This document shows, piece by piece, positions 1 through 11,359 of a stretch of 64,000 nt of DNA (position 1 is its first letter; each line of letters opens with the position of its first letter). The DNA is from Drosophila pseudoobscura (Eukaryota > Arthropoda > Insecta > Diptera > Drosophilidae): positions 38,517,869 to 38,581,868 of the forward strand of contig NC_046683.1 in NCBI RefSeq assembly GCF_009870125.1. Direction: 5' to 3'. The notes under the pieces were generated by a model. The model was not told where the DNA came from, did not search any database, and saw nothing but the letters and a program-made list of their open reading frames with translations. Position numbers and translations under genes: made by a program.

Positions 1-2472
1 AAGACACAATTAGTTTAAATTAAAATTACAGATTCAATTTATTAATTATGATTAAATTACGTAACTCTTTTTCACCACTAGGTCGCTGATTATCGTATGT
101 TAACCAAACTATGTCTCCGGCAAGACGCATGACACAGCCCTAGTGTAAACAAGATATTAAACTCAAAAATTGATTTCAAAAATATAGAATCATCGAACGC
201 GATCATGCGAAATCATAGTTTATCGATCACTTGACGATTTTTTATCGTGATGTATCCTATATTGAAAAGGGAAAACATTGACAATTTTGAATTTCTGAAA
301 ATTGTTCCACATTGAATGAAAATGAAAGCAAATCGGAATTATTCATAATGAATGTTTATTTTAGACTAGACTAGACTTATAGTCATGCTAAGCACTTTAT
401 GCATGAATTTATATGTTTCTTTTCACTTTTCCAAAGTATTCGAGTATTTTACACATCTGCAACCCCCGAAATTCAGGTGGAAATACATATAATTATTGTC
501 CTGATGCTGATATGATGTATACGCAAACTATGCAGCATGCCCCAAACAAATCCACATACACCTAGAATAACACACACACCCACGGAGATTGAAGTACATA
601 CATATGTATGTATATGTTTATACATAAATTTATTTTACATAGGAAACACACGCATATATTCCCACAGCGAGAGGACTGCAGATGTGCAGCTTTTGTAGAG
701 AAAATCAACATAAGCAAAATTTCTCTCTATCGTTCTCTCTCGCTTGCCCACTTTATAGCCATCTCATTCGCACTGTTGGTGTGGGTGTGGCTGTGGGAGT
801 GGCTGGGGTACGCATAAAAGACATACATATATACATATATCTGTATAAAAGAACAAATCTAACGATGCGTTATGTTCATATTTGCATTCGAAATTGAGAA
901 ATGTTCTCTCTATAAATGTGCGTGTGTGCCCTCTAAATATACATATATATAGATATGTAAATACATACATACATACATAGATAAATTGTGGTATTGTATA
1001 TAACAGTCCTATGTATTTATGTACGTGGATCACCAGCCAATCGGAATGTACAGGGTGATCAATCACATCAGAAAGCGGCAAGTGAAAGTGATTAAAAGTG
1101 ATTGCATCCTTAAGCCAAAAACCGAAAGTTCATCCTTCTTTGATCATCATATCACTTATCAATATACATATAGATATACCAATAAATCTTTCCCAAGATC
1201 AAGCTTTTGGTCTCATCCTTCATTGACCGTCTCTCATTTGCTGAAATACTTACCAAAATATCACCCTGTGACAGCATGTCTGACGTGGTACGGCCCTATA
1301 CAAATAATTCTCACATTGCTCGAATAAATAAGCCAAGCGCATGAAATTCGGTAAAAGCATGCTGGAAACAACAACGCAAGAGAGGCACTGAGAATGGGAA
1401 ACAAAACAACAGAAAACGAGAAGCCCTCGAGGCATCCAAAATGTTCGTTCAATGTACATAGTACATACAAGGATACATGTACATACATACATATGTATCA
1501 CCCTGTGTGTGTCGACACTACCACCAAAAAACGCATGACTAAAAATTCATTCAGCCAGCCAAGCGTACAACCACCCAACCCAACCAAAACCCACACCCAA
1601 AAAACAACAGAAAACCCACCTACAGCCAAAACGAATCATCAGCTTTCACCTTGTCCTCTTCCCCACTCTGGAGGCACTGGCAGTCTCCATATGGATATTG
1701 GGATGTCTGGGAGATTTGGGAAGTAGGATGTGAACAAATTTGCTTAAAGAAATATAAATGCACAAGAACCATATGAAATGAGCGCAGGAATGGGGAAAGT
1801 CAACAACCCCGATCCCTCCTATGACTTCCTCAAGCGTTTAAGGACTTATACCAGACAGAGCTACTAATGTTAATATAGTATTCCTATCCATCAGTCATAT
1901 TTAGTTCTATTATCCCTTAAACTCAATTAATTTTCTTTGAGAAATGTCTCGATTTAGAGTTGTACAAGGGTCAGATCTAATTCCACTGTAACAAATGATT
2001 CTTATCCTTTCTTATGCCGGATCTTTAAAATAACTTTAATATGGGTAATATTTTCCACGAAATCTAGTTCAACTTTTGAAACGTCAAGATGCTTGCGAAT
2101 TTGTCGAGCGTGACAAAATTTTTTAATAAACTTCTTCGAATTTTTTTTTCTTGGTATGACACATACACGTACATACTTCTAAATATCTCTAATTTATTAT
2201 CAATATACAGTCGCCAAATGTTAAAGAAGTCAATACAGAGCCCATAACGAAAATCTTAAAGACCCAGATGCTGCCTGTCCATCATGGAATGATTATCAAG
2301 GATTGGAGAACAACATTTGTACTACATTCTCAATGAATCCTGGAAGCTCACGCCTGAGGGGAGAGAGAGAGAGCAGTCGGGCCTGATCCAGATATTTCAG
2401 CTAGTACAACGTCCAATATGGCAGACAACTTAGTTTAAAACAAACGACTTTTTTGATTTCGTGGAATGAATT
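1..2472. other. AT-rich intergenic DNA left of the YIPF gene
   Basis: No convincing complete gene is visible. The stretch holds TACATA/ATGTAT-type simple sequence (around 595-640, 815-840, 940-985 and 1470-1497) and a few weak open frames. One of these runs from 1019 to 1327 (102 codons); another is a 29-codon ATG ORF at 1778-1867. An exon-like open segment at 2211-2336 is preceded by a good splice acceptor; it is discussed as a finding. None of these shows a recognisable domain. Confidence 0.5.
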
Positions 2473-3778
2473 TTAACGGGTTCGGTTACCCGGCAGCACG
2501 GCCTTTGCAGCCTGGGTGACGGCCTTGAGGACAGATGGAGCCGGTGCAGCTGTGGGTATGGGCATGGTCACTGGCGAGTCGGGGGGATTGTGAAAGAAGT
2601 ACAGCATAAATCCAGCAGCCAACACGATGTGGGCACTGAGGATCCCAATGATGAGAAACAGTGAGAACTGGGAGTTGCGCAGGGCTGGTGTCAGCACGGC
2701 AATAAGAACGGTGCCCGACAGCAGGGCTGCGGTGATGACTAGCAGCCACTGGAGCAGGGAGATCTGCAATCAAAAAGAATCAAGAATGAAAAACAATCCT
2801 TTCCAGTGGATAAGTGGCAAGTACTTACATTAATCACCCAGAGGATGGAGACGGGTATGTAGATGGCCAAGCTGTAGCCGTAAATGCACATCAGGGATAG
2901 CAGGGTGGGCGTGTAGGTGGCCTGCCTCAGGAAGCGCCAGAAAGAAAGAGATGGATGCACACGTATGAATGTGAACTAGAGCGGGATAGAGCACTTACGC
3001 TATCCGTTTCAACAGCATCGGCATCATCGATCGGCTTCAGGCTGTACTTGAAGAGGGCCCAGAGTATAACCGGCAAGATGTTGGCATAAAGAAAGATGCA
3101 CGTGGCCGCGTACGAGACCAGGTGGAAATTGTAGTGCCAGTGGTACCCATCGCTGGCATGATGCAAGTAGCTGGCTATGTTGCCGCTGATGGCAATCGAG
3201 AAGATCTGCGGGTTGAACACATATGGTTTTCATATAGTATGGTCAACTGGCTCGGCTCACATGGCTGCTGCGACACTCACCAGCGTGACTGTTATCCAGA
3301 AGGGACCATAGAGGTCGGGATTCTCGCCAATGTTCATGCGTAGATAATTGCCAGCCGCCCGCTTGGGTATCATCGAGTTGGCAATGCGCTCCAATACCAT
3401 GTAGGTGTCCACGTTGAAGAATTGCTGATAGTACTCGATGGTCAGGAAGGATAGGCGTGCGCCAGAGCCGCCGCCACTACCAGCACCTCCAGATCCATCG
3501 ATGGGGGCGTTCTGGAGATTGGTGGCTCCACCGCCAGCCATGGCATGTGCGGAAGTGCTCATATCGTAGATAAGATCGGCCAGAGGATCACCGCGCTGAC
3601 GTTGTGCACTGCTACTGCCGCCAGCTCCAACGAATCCACTACCAATGCCACTACCCCCGCCGCCTGATGCGTGTGTTGGCGAGTTAACATTGATTTGCGC
3701 TGGTGTGCCGCTGTTAGTTGCGCTTGTGGCGCTATAGTCGCGAAACTGTAGCAAATCGTCTGCAGTCGGTGTCTCCAT
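2473..3778 (-). CDS. YIPF1/YIPF2-type Yip1-domain Golgi membrane protein, four exons
   Basis: The coding exons on the minus strand are 3778-3281, 3205-2999, 2921-2829 and 2763-2473. All introns are short (75, 77 and 65 bp) with GT/AG borders and phase 0, giving 362 residues. The N-terminal half is cytosolic and low in complexity (Gly/Ser-rich, about residues 20-125). It is followed by the conserved FLTIEYYQQFFNVDT segment and YLRMNIGENPDLYGPFWI, and then by about five hydrophobic segments. One of these carries the family signature CIYGYSLAIYIPVSILW in exon 3. Yip1-domain proteins bind Rab GTPases and work in ER-Golgi membrane traffic. The layout and signatures match human YIPF1/YIPF2 rather than YIPF5. 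The start is the ATG at 3778. A TATCGATA motif lies about 90 bp upstream. The D. melanogaster counterpart may be CG4645 (from memory, unchecked). Confidence 0.88.
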
Positions 3779-3866
3779 ATCGCTGGATGCACTACGAAAT
3801 CGGGGTTTCAGTAAATATTACACGTATTTTCCACTGCGCTGTTGTCCAAAGGCTATCTGTCCCAGG

Positions 3867-3874
3867 TATCGATA
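3867..3874. promoter_or_regulatory. DRE-like promoter motif TATCGATA
   Basis: A perfect palindromic TATCGATA sits about 90 bp upstream of the YIPF-type start codon. In Drosophila this is the DREF/BEAF-type core-promoter motif of housekeeping genes, so it probably marks this gene's promoter. Confidence 0.6.
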
Positions 3875-4482
3875 ATTTTCGCAAGTTGGCAGTCGACTGT
3901 GAGTGTTGGCAGCCCTATCAGCTGCTGGTTATTAGTGATGATAATTTGGCTAGATTCCTATAAGATGTTTTTACAGTTACAGTATATACAGTACATACAT
4001 AAAACAAAAACATATTATCTAAAAACTTTATATACATATAACATAAAATTATAAATATAAATAAAATTCTTTTGCACTTGAATTTATAATTTTTTATTAT
4101 ATAATACTATTTAGTTCAATGATAGATAAATATGTTGATAAATTTTATATTCCATACTCATATAATCAACTACATGTTTTCTTAACTCTAAATCAAAATA
4201 TATCGTTTCGGGATATTTTCTGCTAGTCACGTAATACTTTTGTCATTTTATCGCAGTAATTGTTGGCATCACTGAGATAGCAATATGATGCTGCACAGTA
4301 CTGGGGCCATAACTTAACGTTATCCAACACTTTTTTGCTTCTGCACAATAATCGCAGAAGTTTCCATCAGATTTCACGAAATTGTTTACTAATTTTAGTA
4401 TTTCAGCGGAAAAACAGAAATAGTGCACGCTACGATCGCAAGTTCTGATCGTACTCCCAAAACACTCCAAGCAAACAGGAAA
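3875..4482. other. Divergent intergenic region between the YIPF gene and Brms1
   Basis: About 600 bp of AT-rich sequence separates two divergently transcribed genes and should hold both promoters and 5' UTRs. No coding segment is seen. The part from about 4380 to 4482 runs in frame into Brms1 but contains no upstream ATG, so it is taken as 5' UTR. Confidence 0.5.
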
Positions 4483-5446
4483 ATGCCAGTGAAAAATGGT
4501 GATTCCGACGGAGAAGGGGACGTCTCTGGGGCGGAGTCGGAGCGCTCCAACTCCAGCCAGGGCCGTGACTCCTCCGACGAAGAGGAGAACAACGAAATCG
4601 ACTCCGATGACTCCTCCGAGATGGATTCCAGTGATATTGAGCGCATCCGAGCCGAACACATTGAGGATATGCGTAAGAATCATGTCCCCCAGTAGAGCCC
4701 ATCCATCCTCTATCATTCCCTGCTAACAAAGCCCTCTCATTCGCTATCCACAGTGAGTCTAGAGCGGCAGTTCAATACGCTTCGTGAGCAATATTACTTT
4801 GAACGCATCACCTGGATCGAAAGCCAACTAGCTGAGGTCCGTTCCGGCCGTTCCGAGGAGTTTGTGCATCCCCAGAGAGACCTCGACAAGGTCTACCGAA
4901 CACGCATCGAGGTTGCCGATGTGCTTCGAAGATTTCGTCTGCAGAATATCGAACACAAGTTCCTGTCCGAGGAGCAGGCATGCGTCCAGCACTTGGAGGT
5001 AATTCGATACCATATTTTCCCGCCAAAAATCCTCTATCTAGATCTCTCCTATTCCGATGTAGAGCGAGAAGCACATGGCGGGAGACAACCTGCGAGAAGA
5101 ACTTCTTGAGCGGATACGCCGCCTGGAAGAGGATCGTCATAATGTGGACATCTCCTGGGCCGACTGGGGCACGGACAAGCGACAGAGCAAGGTGCGGGGG
5201 CCAGGGCGCAAGAAGGCCGTCACAGTCACAGGTCCCTATGTGGTCTATATGCTGCGCGAGGAGGACATCATGGAGGACTGGACGATCATCAGGAAAGCGC
5301 TCAAGCGCACCTCTACCACCACTTCATCGGGTCCGGTAGCTCCCACGTCGGGGACAAGTGTACTAGGGGGTGGTGGACCCACTGTGAGCATGGGTCTCTC
5401 TGCTCTCAGTGGCGGTGTCCCGGCAATGGCCGGTGCCAGTGGATAG
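4483..5446 (+). CDS. Brms1: Breast cancer metastasis-suppressor 1 homologue (Sds3/BRMS1 family), three exons
   Basis: Exons 4483-4672, 4754-4998 and 5063-5446 join in frame to give 272 residues. Introns are 81 and 64 bp. Residues 1-60 are Ser/Asp/Glu-rich and acidic, with runs such as SSDEEENNEIDSDDSS. Residues about 64-210 form the Sds3-like domain, beginning LSLERQFNTLREQYYFERI and continuing through the coiled-coil HLESEKHMAGDNLREELLER to GPYVVYML (202-209) and EEDIMEDW. This order matches vertebrate BRMS1 and BRMS1L closely. Family members are subunits of the nuclear Sin3/HDAC co-repressor, where the coiled coil mediates dimerisation and Sin3 contact. The last 45 residues are Gly/Ser/Thr-rich and probably disordered. 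The ATG at 4483 is preferred because the only upstream in-frame start is non-ATG. Confidence 0.93.
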
Positions 5447-5794
5447 CGGTGGGGGACTGCTGCTTGCGCCCCCATGCGTACCTGACGGTGGCAGAGGCAG
5501 CAGCAGCTGCAACGGCAGAAGCAACAACAGAGCTTCTCCCTATCGACTCCACCATCAACGCCGCCCCTCTCCTCGACCCGCTATCCCGCCTTCTCCCACT
5601 GCGGTGATCCATGACGGGAGACGCTAGACTGGAGTCGTGTCGTTCCACGTGCTAAGTCCCCAGTCACAGCACGTGCCCCCCACATCATCTCCTAAATAGC
5701 TAGATGTAGTTTAAGGCACAGTTCGCACTCTCAATGTAAATTTCCACTGCAACAAGCCGATCCCTTGATGTAATTTATGCTAAACGTTTAAGCA

Positions 5795-5800
5795 AATAAA
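5795..5800 (+). terminator. Poly(A) signal of Brms1
   Basis: AATAAA lies about 350 bp downstream of the Brms1 stop codon, in AT-rich sequence before the convergent mRpL49 gene. It is a canonical hexamer in a sensible place. The 3' UTR would cover about 5447-5820. Confidence 0.65.
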
Positions 5801-5986
5801 TTATCTGCAGTTATTGTGTGTATGGTACTGCAGATTTTCTATAAGTCGCAAAGCCTTTCGATTCATAATGGGTAAAATGTGTAGCACCTACGATCCCATC
5901 ATTTTCATTTGCATGTGCAACACCTTTAAATATCCATATAAAAAAGCATTGGTTTGTTTCTATAGTATTAAAAAAAAACAGTTTAA

Positions 5987-6591
5987 TCAGAAGCCCTTGG
6001 CCTTGAGGTGCTCACGCAAGATATCCACATAGTCGCCGTGAATGTGTATCTGGCCGCTGAGCTCGTTGACGCGTGAGGCGCAGAGTTTTCCATTGCGCGC
6101 CTGCTCCACCACGGAACGCAGATCTTTCTCTAGGGCCCAAATGTCGCCCTGGACGCGACGCACCACCGTGATGCGACGTTGGCCACGGAAACAGGTATGT
6201 AAGTATACGGGCACCATGTGATTCTTGGTGCGGGCCACAAAATAACTGCTGTCCGAGCCATCCGACTTCTGTGGCTGCCACCCGGATGGGTAATCCGCCT
6301 TAGCCACCGGCCGGGGAACAGTAGGGGGCGGCAGCAGGCGTTCCACAAACTTCCAGGCAGCGGCGTTCTCAATTGGCTCCACCTCGAGGTACTGTTCTAG
6401 GCTCTGAACCTCCTTGGACGAGCGAAAGCTGGACAAGAGTGCGGGGTGCGTGTGCATGGAGCGTGTAAGCTGGAGAAGAGGTGGATGGCAATGAATTCTG
6501 GGGATTCATGGACATGGTAGGCACTTACCCTCACCTTGCCCAGCTTATGGCAGAGAACACTGCCCAGCAAGAGTTTCGTGGTAGCTGACAT
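5987..6591 (-). CDS. mRpL49: Mitochondrial ribosomal protein L49, two exons
   Basis: Exons 6591-6529 and 6469-5987 (intron 59 bp) give 181 residues. The short first exon encodes [21 protein letters not shown], a basic, Ser/Thr-rich start that fits a mitochondrial presequence. The mL49/Img2-family core begins at YPSGW (81-85) and continues with [13 protein letters not shown] and [22 protein letters not shown], ending [17 protein letters not shown]. mL49 is a protein of the large subunit of the mitochondrial ribosome. Length and C-terminal signature match the family. The gene converges on Brms1 and is divergent from the MADF-BESS gene. Paired DRE motifs lie about 90 bp upstream of the start codon. 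Confidence 0.93.
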
Positions 6592-6682
6592 GGTTTTTAT
6601 GCACTTTAAAGTGAAAAATAACAAAATTTTGGTTACATATGCGGTTCCACAGCAGTGTTGGAAGGCGCAGAACTCACTCAGT

Positions 6683-6699
6683 TATCGATACATCGATAG
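6683..6699. promoter_or_regulatory. Tandem DRE-like motifs upstream of mRpL49
   Basis: TATCGATA at 6683-6690 is followed at once by CATCGATAG. Two close copies about 90 bp upstream of the mRpL49 ATG fit a DREF/BEAF-type housekeeping promoter. Confidence 0.6.
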
Positions 6700-7533
6700 G
6701 AGGTGCAACTGGATCGTAAAACAAAAATTCGTTAGCATACAAATTGAAATGAATAAACATTTTTCCAGCTAACCGCCAACGCAAACACTAACTTCTACCT
6801 GCTTTTTTACGTTTATTAAGACGTTTGAATTGCAAAAAGTAAATGCAATCGGTGCAAGAAATGAGTTCTCATGGATTTTTGGTGCACTGACACATATTAC
6901 TGATTGAGCTGCGATTAGCTCGCCGCACAGTCCGACAGCACATGGCAGCGCATCAATAATGATTAAAATTATCTATCTCTCTTCTTTTCTCTGTTTACAT
7001 AGCATGCAACAAATGCAGCCTGTGACGTCATCACCGAAGCTTTTATCGCTTTTTGTCAACACCAACACCACTGCCCACTTTCCTCGTTACTCACGTTACA
7101 CACACAACGTTGCAACTGACGCCCGTAGCTGCGTTTGATTTTCGCCACTCTACACAGCCCCTTCCCCACTTCCCCCACCACAACGCTTATACAATTTTTA
7201 TTGCATTGCAGCTGTTGGCTCATTGTTGCTTTTGCAAAAACACACAGCATAAAATGTGTGCACTGCAGCTTTTGTTTCCGCCCCCCTCCCCCACAATCAG
7301 CTTTTCACGCTCAGTTTTCGTTGCGCTTTCGGTGCGACCAGTTGTCGCCTCGCCTCATACGCTGCTTCTTTGCCCACCATTTTGCCGATTGTCGCGAATA
7401 TTGCAGATTGCAATTTGGCGCGCGCGAAACTCTGTCCGTTATACTGTGAGTTCCACTGTGTGTGCGTGGTTATGAAGTGATGTGCTTGACCGCGAGAGAT
7501 AACGGTGTCACGACAGTGCTGTAAAGCTGCAGA
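6700..7533. other. Intergenic and 5' UTR region upstream of the MADF-BESS gene
   Basis: No gene is seen in this region. A perfect CRE palindrome, TGACGTCA, is at 7023-7030, about 500 bp upstream of the MADF-BESS start codon. The interval from about 7250 to 7533 is probably 5' UTR or proximal promoter. Confidence 0.4.
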
Positions 7534-8963
7534 ATGGCCCGTAAGGACGATCCCGTATTCAATGTGAAATTCGTTCAGCTCGTGGAGAGCCAGTCCTGTC
7601 TGTGGAACTACACGCATCCCGGCTACAGCAAGAAGGAGGAGGTGCAGCGCGCTTGGCAGCATGTGGCCAACGAAATCAAGGACACGGGTACTGGCCACCA
7701 CCACCTGATAATTGCTGATCATTCATTTCAACTATAATCAAATTTCATTTTCATTTTTGCGTTTTTTTTTTGTTGGTTTCAATTGCGTGCTCATTTGCCT
7801 CTTGCTGGTGTGTGTCCGTTTGTGTGTGTGCGATGCAAGCTTTTTGCTGCTTCGGTGTGAGTGCGCTGCGATTTCAATGCGGCTTGTGTGTAGGTGTGTC
7901 ACTGTGTCGCACAGCGTTTGCATGCAATTAGTTGTTGCTTTGCCGCGGGGTCCGCCGACAATTGGGTTTTCAGCAATTGCTGCACAAGTCGCATACCCTA
8001 CAGCACAACAGCCATCGCTGATCAATAGCCACTGGGAGTGCAAGTAGTAACTGTTCTTTTGTTCATGTTATTTTCTTCCTCTTTCCCGCAGTACGCAACT
8101 GCCGCGAGCGCTGGCGCACCATTCGGAGCAGCTTCCTGCGCTCCCTGAAGCTAGCCCGCACTCAGACGGGACGCGGCAAGCGTAAATACTACCTGTCCAA
8201 GTACCTTCAATTTTTGATACCTTACACAAAGTCGCGTTCCGGGCACAAGCAGGTGGCAGTGGCGGCAGGCCCGGCCACAGCGGGGATGGTGCTGCGCAAG
8301 CCCAGCACATCGACAGCGGCCACCTTTCTGGCCGGAGTGGGTCACCTGCGAATGGTGGGGCAGGTTACGGAGGAGGAGGAAACCAAAGAGAGCGGCGAGA
8401 GCGGGGGTGAGGGTGAGGGCCACCTCCCGCTTGATGTTCAGGTTTCGGAGGAGGAGGACAAGCACCATGTCACGCACTCGCCCACATCCTGCTTGCCCCT
8501 GCGATTGCAGTCGATCAAGGTGGAGCAGCAGCAGCATCCGCACACCCAGCCACAAACCCAACAACAGAGCGACAAAATTGTGGCCCACCAGTCGTTGGTG
8601 ACGCTGCCGGCCACAATGGCTGCCGCTTTAAGGCACCACAATATGAACAACTGGACGGAGCTAGCTCACTGGCTCAAGGGCAGTAGTCATCATCACAGCA
8701 ACGACAACGGGCTGCTGGCCCACCAAAAACTGTCGACGCCACCGCCACAACCCCCCCGGGTGGCCACCCCGGCACCGGCCATGCCTACACCGCCGCCAGC
8801 AACAGGACAAGGCCCATCAGCGGCACCAGGACCCGATGCGGACTACTCCTTTTTGATTAGCCTGCACCCCTACCTGAAGGAGATGAGCGGCAAGCAGAAT
8901 CGGCGCTTTCGCCAGAAGGTTGTCGGCCTCATCGACAATGTCCTGGACAATGTCGACGTATGA
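7534..8963 (+). CDS. MADF-BESS domain transcription factor, two exons
   Basis: Exons 7534-7687 and 8092-8963 join in frame (intron 404 bp) to give 341 residues. The MADF domain spans about residues 8-95. It starts FNVKFVQLVESQSCLWNY, crosses the splice junction after EIKDT, and continues VRNCRERWRTIRSSFLRSLK. The middle (about 110-295) is low in complexity and rich in Glu, Gln, His and Pro, probably disordered. The last 42 residues contain a BESS-like motif, DYSFLISLHPYLKEM followed by basic RRFRQKVVGLIDNVL. MADF domains are Myb/SANT-like DNA-binding modules, and BESS motifs mediate protein contacts, as in Adf1 and Dip3. The target genes are unknown. From memory, CG4404 is a possible D. melanogaster orthologue. 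Confidence 0.87.
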
Positions 8964-9098
8964 TGGAGTTGGGACTTGGAGCAACACCAATAGTGCCCAT
9001 TTGTTATGTGTCTGTGTATAGCTAGCGTGTATTTGCATTGTCTTTTTTTCTGTTGAATTTTATCACGCAGAACGTAAGCAACCATTTGTTATATGTGA

Positions 9099-9104
9099 AA
9101 TAAA
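9099..9104 (+). terminator. Poly(A) signal of the MADF-BESS gene
   Basis: AATAAA lies about 135 bp downstream of the stop codon, which gives a short 3' UTR. Confidence 0.7.
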
Positions 9105-9200
9105 GCCTGTAATTCATGCATATAAAATTATTTTTGAACACCTCATTTGAATGCGCGGGTACGGATGTGATCACAATGAGAGCTGATAGCGCAAAGCAAG

Positions 9201-9218
9201 TATCGATGACTATCGATT
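9201..9218. promoter_or_regulatory. Paired DRE-like motifs with no obvious gene
   Basis: TATCGATG (9201-9208) and TATCGATT (9211-9218) are spaced like promoter DREs. The next complete coding gene to the right starts 2 kb away and has its own motif. They may mark the promoter of a lost or cryptic gene whose end is visible at 10054-10333, or an insulator. Confidence 0.35.
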
Positions 9219-9494
9219 ACCGGAATCATCTTTTAGTTTTGGAAGACTGACCATTTTCTGTTACAATTTAATTTCTTCCTAGTCGAGTCATACTAGGCAA
9301 CAAAAGTTCAATAACTTTTGTAATTCTGAAAAGCTGATATATGCTGCTAAAAACGCTTTGTAGCTTCAGCTTACCATCTGGAAAATATTAAGCATTCAAA
9401 TTATAAATTGATAATTTTTTCCTGTTAATTTTTGCCCAAATTTTTACTTTTAAAACTCAAGAAGAATATAAAGCATTATTTCCAGTGCTTTCAT

Positions 9495-9766
9495 ATTTTT
9501 ATACCCGATACTCAAAATGAGTATAGGGGTAGATTTCTGGTGAAAATGGATGTGTGTAACGTCCAGAACGAATCGTTTCCGACCCCATATAGTATATACA
9601 TATATTCTTGATCAGCATCAATAGCCGAATCGATTGAGCCGTGTCTGTCTGTCCGTCCCTATGAGCGCCTAGTGCTCAGAGACTATAAGAGCTAGAGCAA
9701 CCAAATTAGGTATCATCATTCCTGTGCTATTGAACCTGCACAAGTTTATTTCAAAAATTCGCCAAA
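9495..9766 (+). mobile_element. DINE-1 (Helentron-type) fragment, 3' truncated
   Basis: The sequence begins at TTTTTATACCCGATACTC, the same 5' end as the copies at 48.1 and 50.6 kb. It continues through GTAACGTCCAGA, the CTTGATCAGCATCAATAGCC segment and ACTATAAGAGCTAGAGCAACC. Similarity fades near 9766, before the GC-rich internal repeats and the 3' hairpin. It resembles the INE-1 family of D. melanogaster. Confidence 0.8.
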
Positions 9767-10053
9767 TCTTTTTTACAAAATATACTAAAATCAAATATTA
9801 AAATTGTTCGTAATAAAAAAAGAAAGCAAAATAATCCAGAAATAATATAAAATGGAAAGAGCAAAAATTTGCGGTACTAAGTGTAATTAATCTACATAGT
9901 CGGTATGTATTTGCATCTATTAAATAAATAAAAAAAAAATGTACGTTGAAGTAGACTGCCGAGGTGGAAAATCTCGCTATACACATTTGGCATGATAATA
10001 CTCAACATTTTTTCGGGGGTCCCGGAAGCACTAGTATTTTGTTATTGTTATAG
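9767..10053. other. AT-rich spacer
   Basis: No coding segment or RNA is recognised. The 3' end (TTTTGTTATTGTTATAG) is a usable polypyrimidine tract and splice acceptor for the exon-like segment that follows. Confidence 0.4.
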
Positions 10054-10333
10054 GACGATCACCAGGAAACCAAGCGAGAGAAACTCCAGCAAATTGTATG
10101 CAGCCAAGGCCAAATCAAATTCCAAACAGAGCTGCTGAAATTTTTATGGGAGTCCGGTTTGGTACATGCATGGATTTTTTTATTATAGTCAATAAAATAG
10201 CCAATTTACACTAACCATACAATATATCATAATTTAATTATGTAGAATAATTTTAAGAATTGTTCATGAGAGTATTAAAGGTGCGACACGCATCTAAATT
10301 TTTTCTTTGCAGATTCCCATCGAAAAGCGCTAG
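10054..10333 (+). pseudogene. Orphan two-exon gene end (exons 10054-10161 and 10313-10333)
   Basis: A 108 bp segment (exactly 36 codons) begins after an acceptor AG and starts DDHQETKREKLQQIVCSQGQ. It ends at a GTACAT donor. A 151 bp intron-like gap with a TTTTTTCTTTGCAG acceptor leads to IPIEKR and a TAG stop in the same phase. The amino acids are charged and protein-like. No upstream exon was found, and the DNA just to the left carries a DINE-1 fragment. I do not recognise the protein. It may be the remnant of a gene, or the last exons of a real short gene. Confidence 0.4.
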
Positions 10334-10784
10334 CTAACAATTTCATAAAAGACCCCTTTTCCGAAATTTTTGAAAAATAAGTCACGAATAAGTATTCGAT
10401 GTGGCTTGGGACATGGCTCTGAGGGGCATTTCTACACGGTTTCTACATTGGTGCATTGGACAAGAGGGTGAGTTCATGAGTCCATCTTAAAAGATACTGG
10501 AAAATACTGGAAAAAAATTATAAAAAGTATAAAAATTGCGTGTGTGTAGACGTGTGTGCTAGACGTGGTGGTACCAAAATGTACCGTCTCATTTTAAAAG
10601 TATCGTAAATATACTGACGAATTCATTTTCTTTTATACATGATCCTCGCTTTTGATATTCCATCGAATATTACTATCTAGATAGATCTCTCAGCCCACAT
10701 TATTTAATACGACTAATGAATCAACTGGCTTATTATTTTAAGCACTTGCTTATTAGTTATTGAGCTAACTCAACTATCGTTACC
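10334..10784. other. Intergenic DNA upstream of Flad1
   Basis: AT-rich sequence with no gene recognised. Confidence 0.4.
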
Positions 10785-10792
10785 TATCGATG
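10785..10792. promoter_or_regulatory. DRE-like motif of the Flad1 promoter
   Basis: TATCGATG is followed by GTCACGTCA. An initiator-like TTCAGTA lies about 20 bp downstream (around 10810). Transcription of the Flad1 5' UTR probably begins here, with a 5' UTR intron ending at the acceptor TTTCCAATTTCAG near 11302. Confidence 0.45.
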
Positions 10793-11359
10793 TCACGTCA
10801 GTATTTCAATTCAGTAAGAGCAATTGATAGAGGTTGTCCAGCACTGGCAAAAATCAATTCTTTTAGTAGAAAATATCGTACATGCTATTTCTCTCTTACA
10901 GCTGTCCCTCTGTGGACGTTTAGCTTATTACACTTATTTATTACTCACAACCATTAACAACATCAGCAATGGTTGTAGACGTGTAGACCCGGTCAACAAC
11001 GGAAGCCTCAGCGAGTTAAATGTGTATGTAACTATTCATACACGCACGTGTATCTACGAGTGAGCGTGCGTGTGTGTGCGCTTGGTCGGTTCCAGGCTGC
11101 GAATGTGATGTAATTTGGCTTGAAGATAACGCAAAACAATTGTGATTGGGGTTTGTGTTTTGTGAGACACTTGTCTGATTATTTACACACAATAAATTAT
11201 GTAAGGCACGACCGCACACTTGCAGCACTCGCTCACTGTACCGCGAAGGGTGCGGGGAGAAAGTTGGAGCTGATATGCATAATAATTGATTTCCAATTTC
11301 AGATTGTCAGCAGACGGCCACAATCCATACCACCAACGGACAGATCGCTCAGCGAGTGG

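Noticed and set aside
1019-1327. 102-codon plus-strand ORF
   Set aside because: Composition becomes low-complexity and Tyr/Ser-rich after about 45 codons, there is no domain, and it lies in AT-rich repeat-laden DNA. Probably chance.
7297-7722. 141-codon minus-strand ORF
   Set aside because: It overlaps the first exon and promoter of the MADF-BESS gene on the opposite strand. It is a shadow frame.
8151-8588. 145-codon minus-strand ORF
   Set aside because: Antisense shadow of the GC-rich second exon of the MADF-BESS gene.
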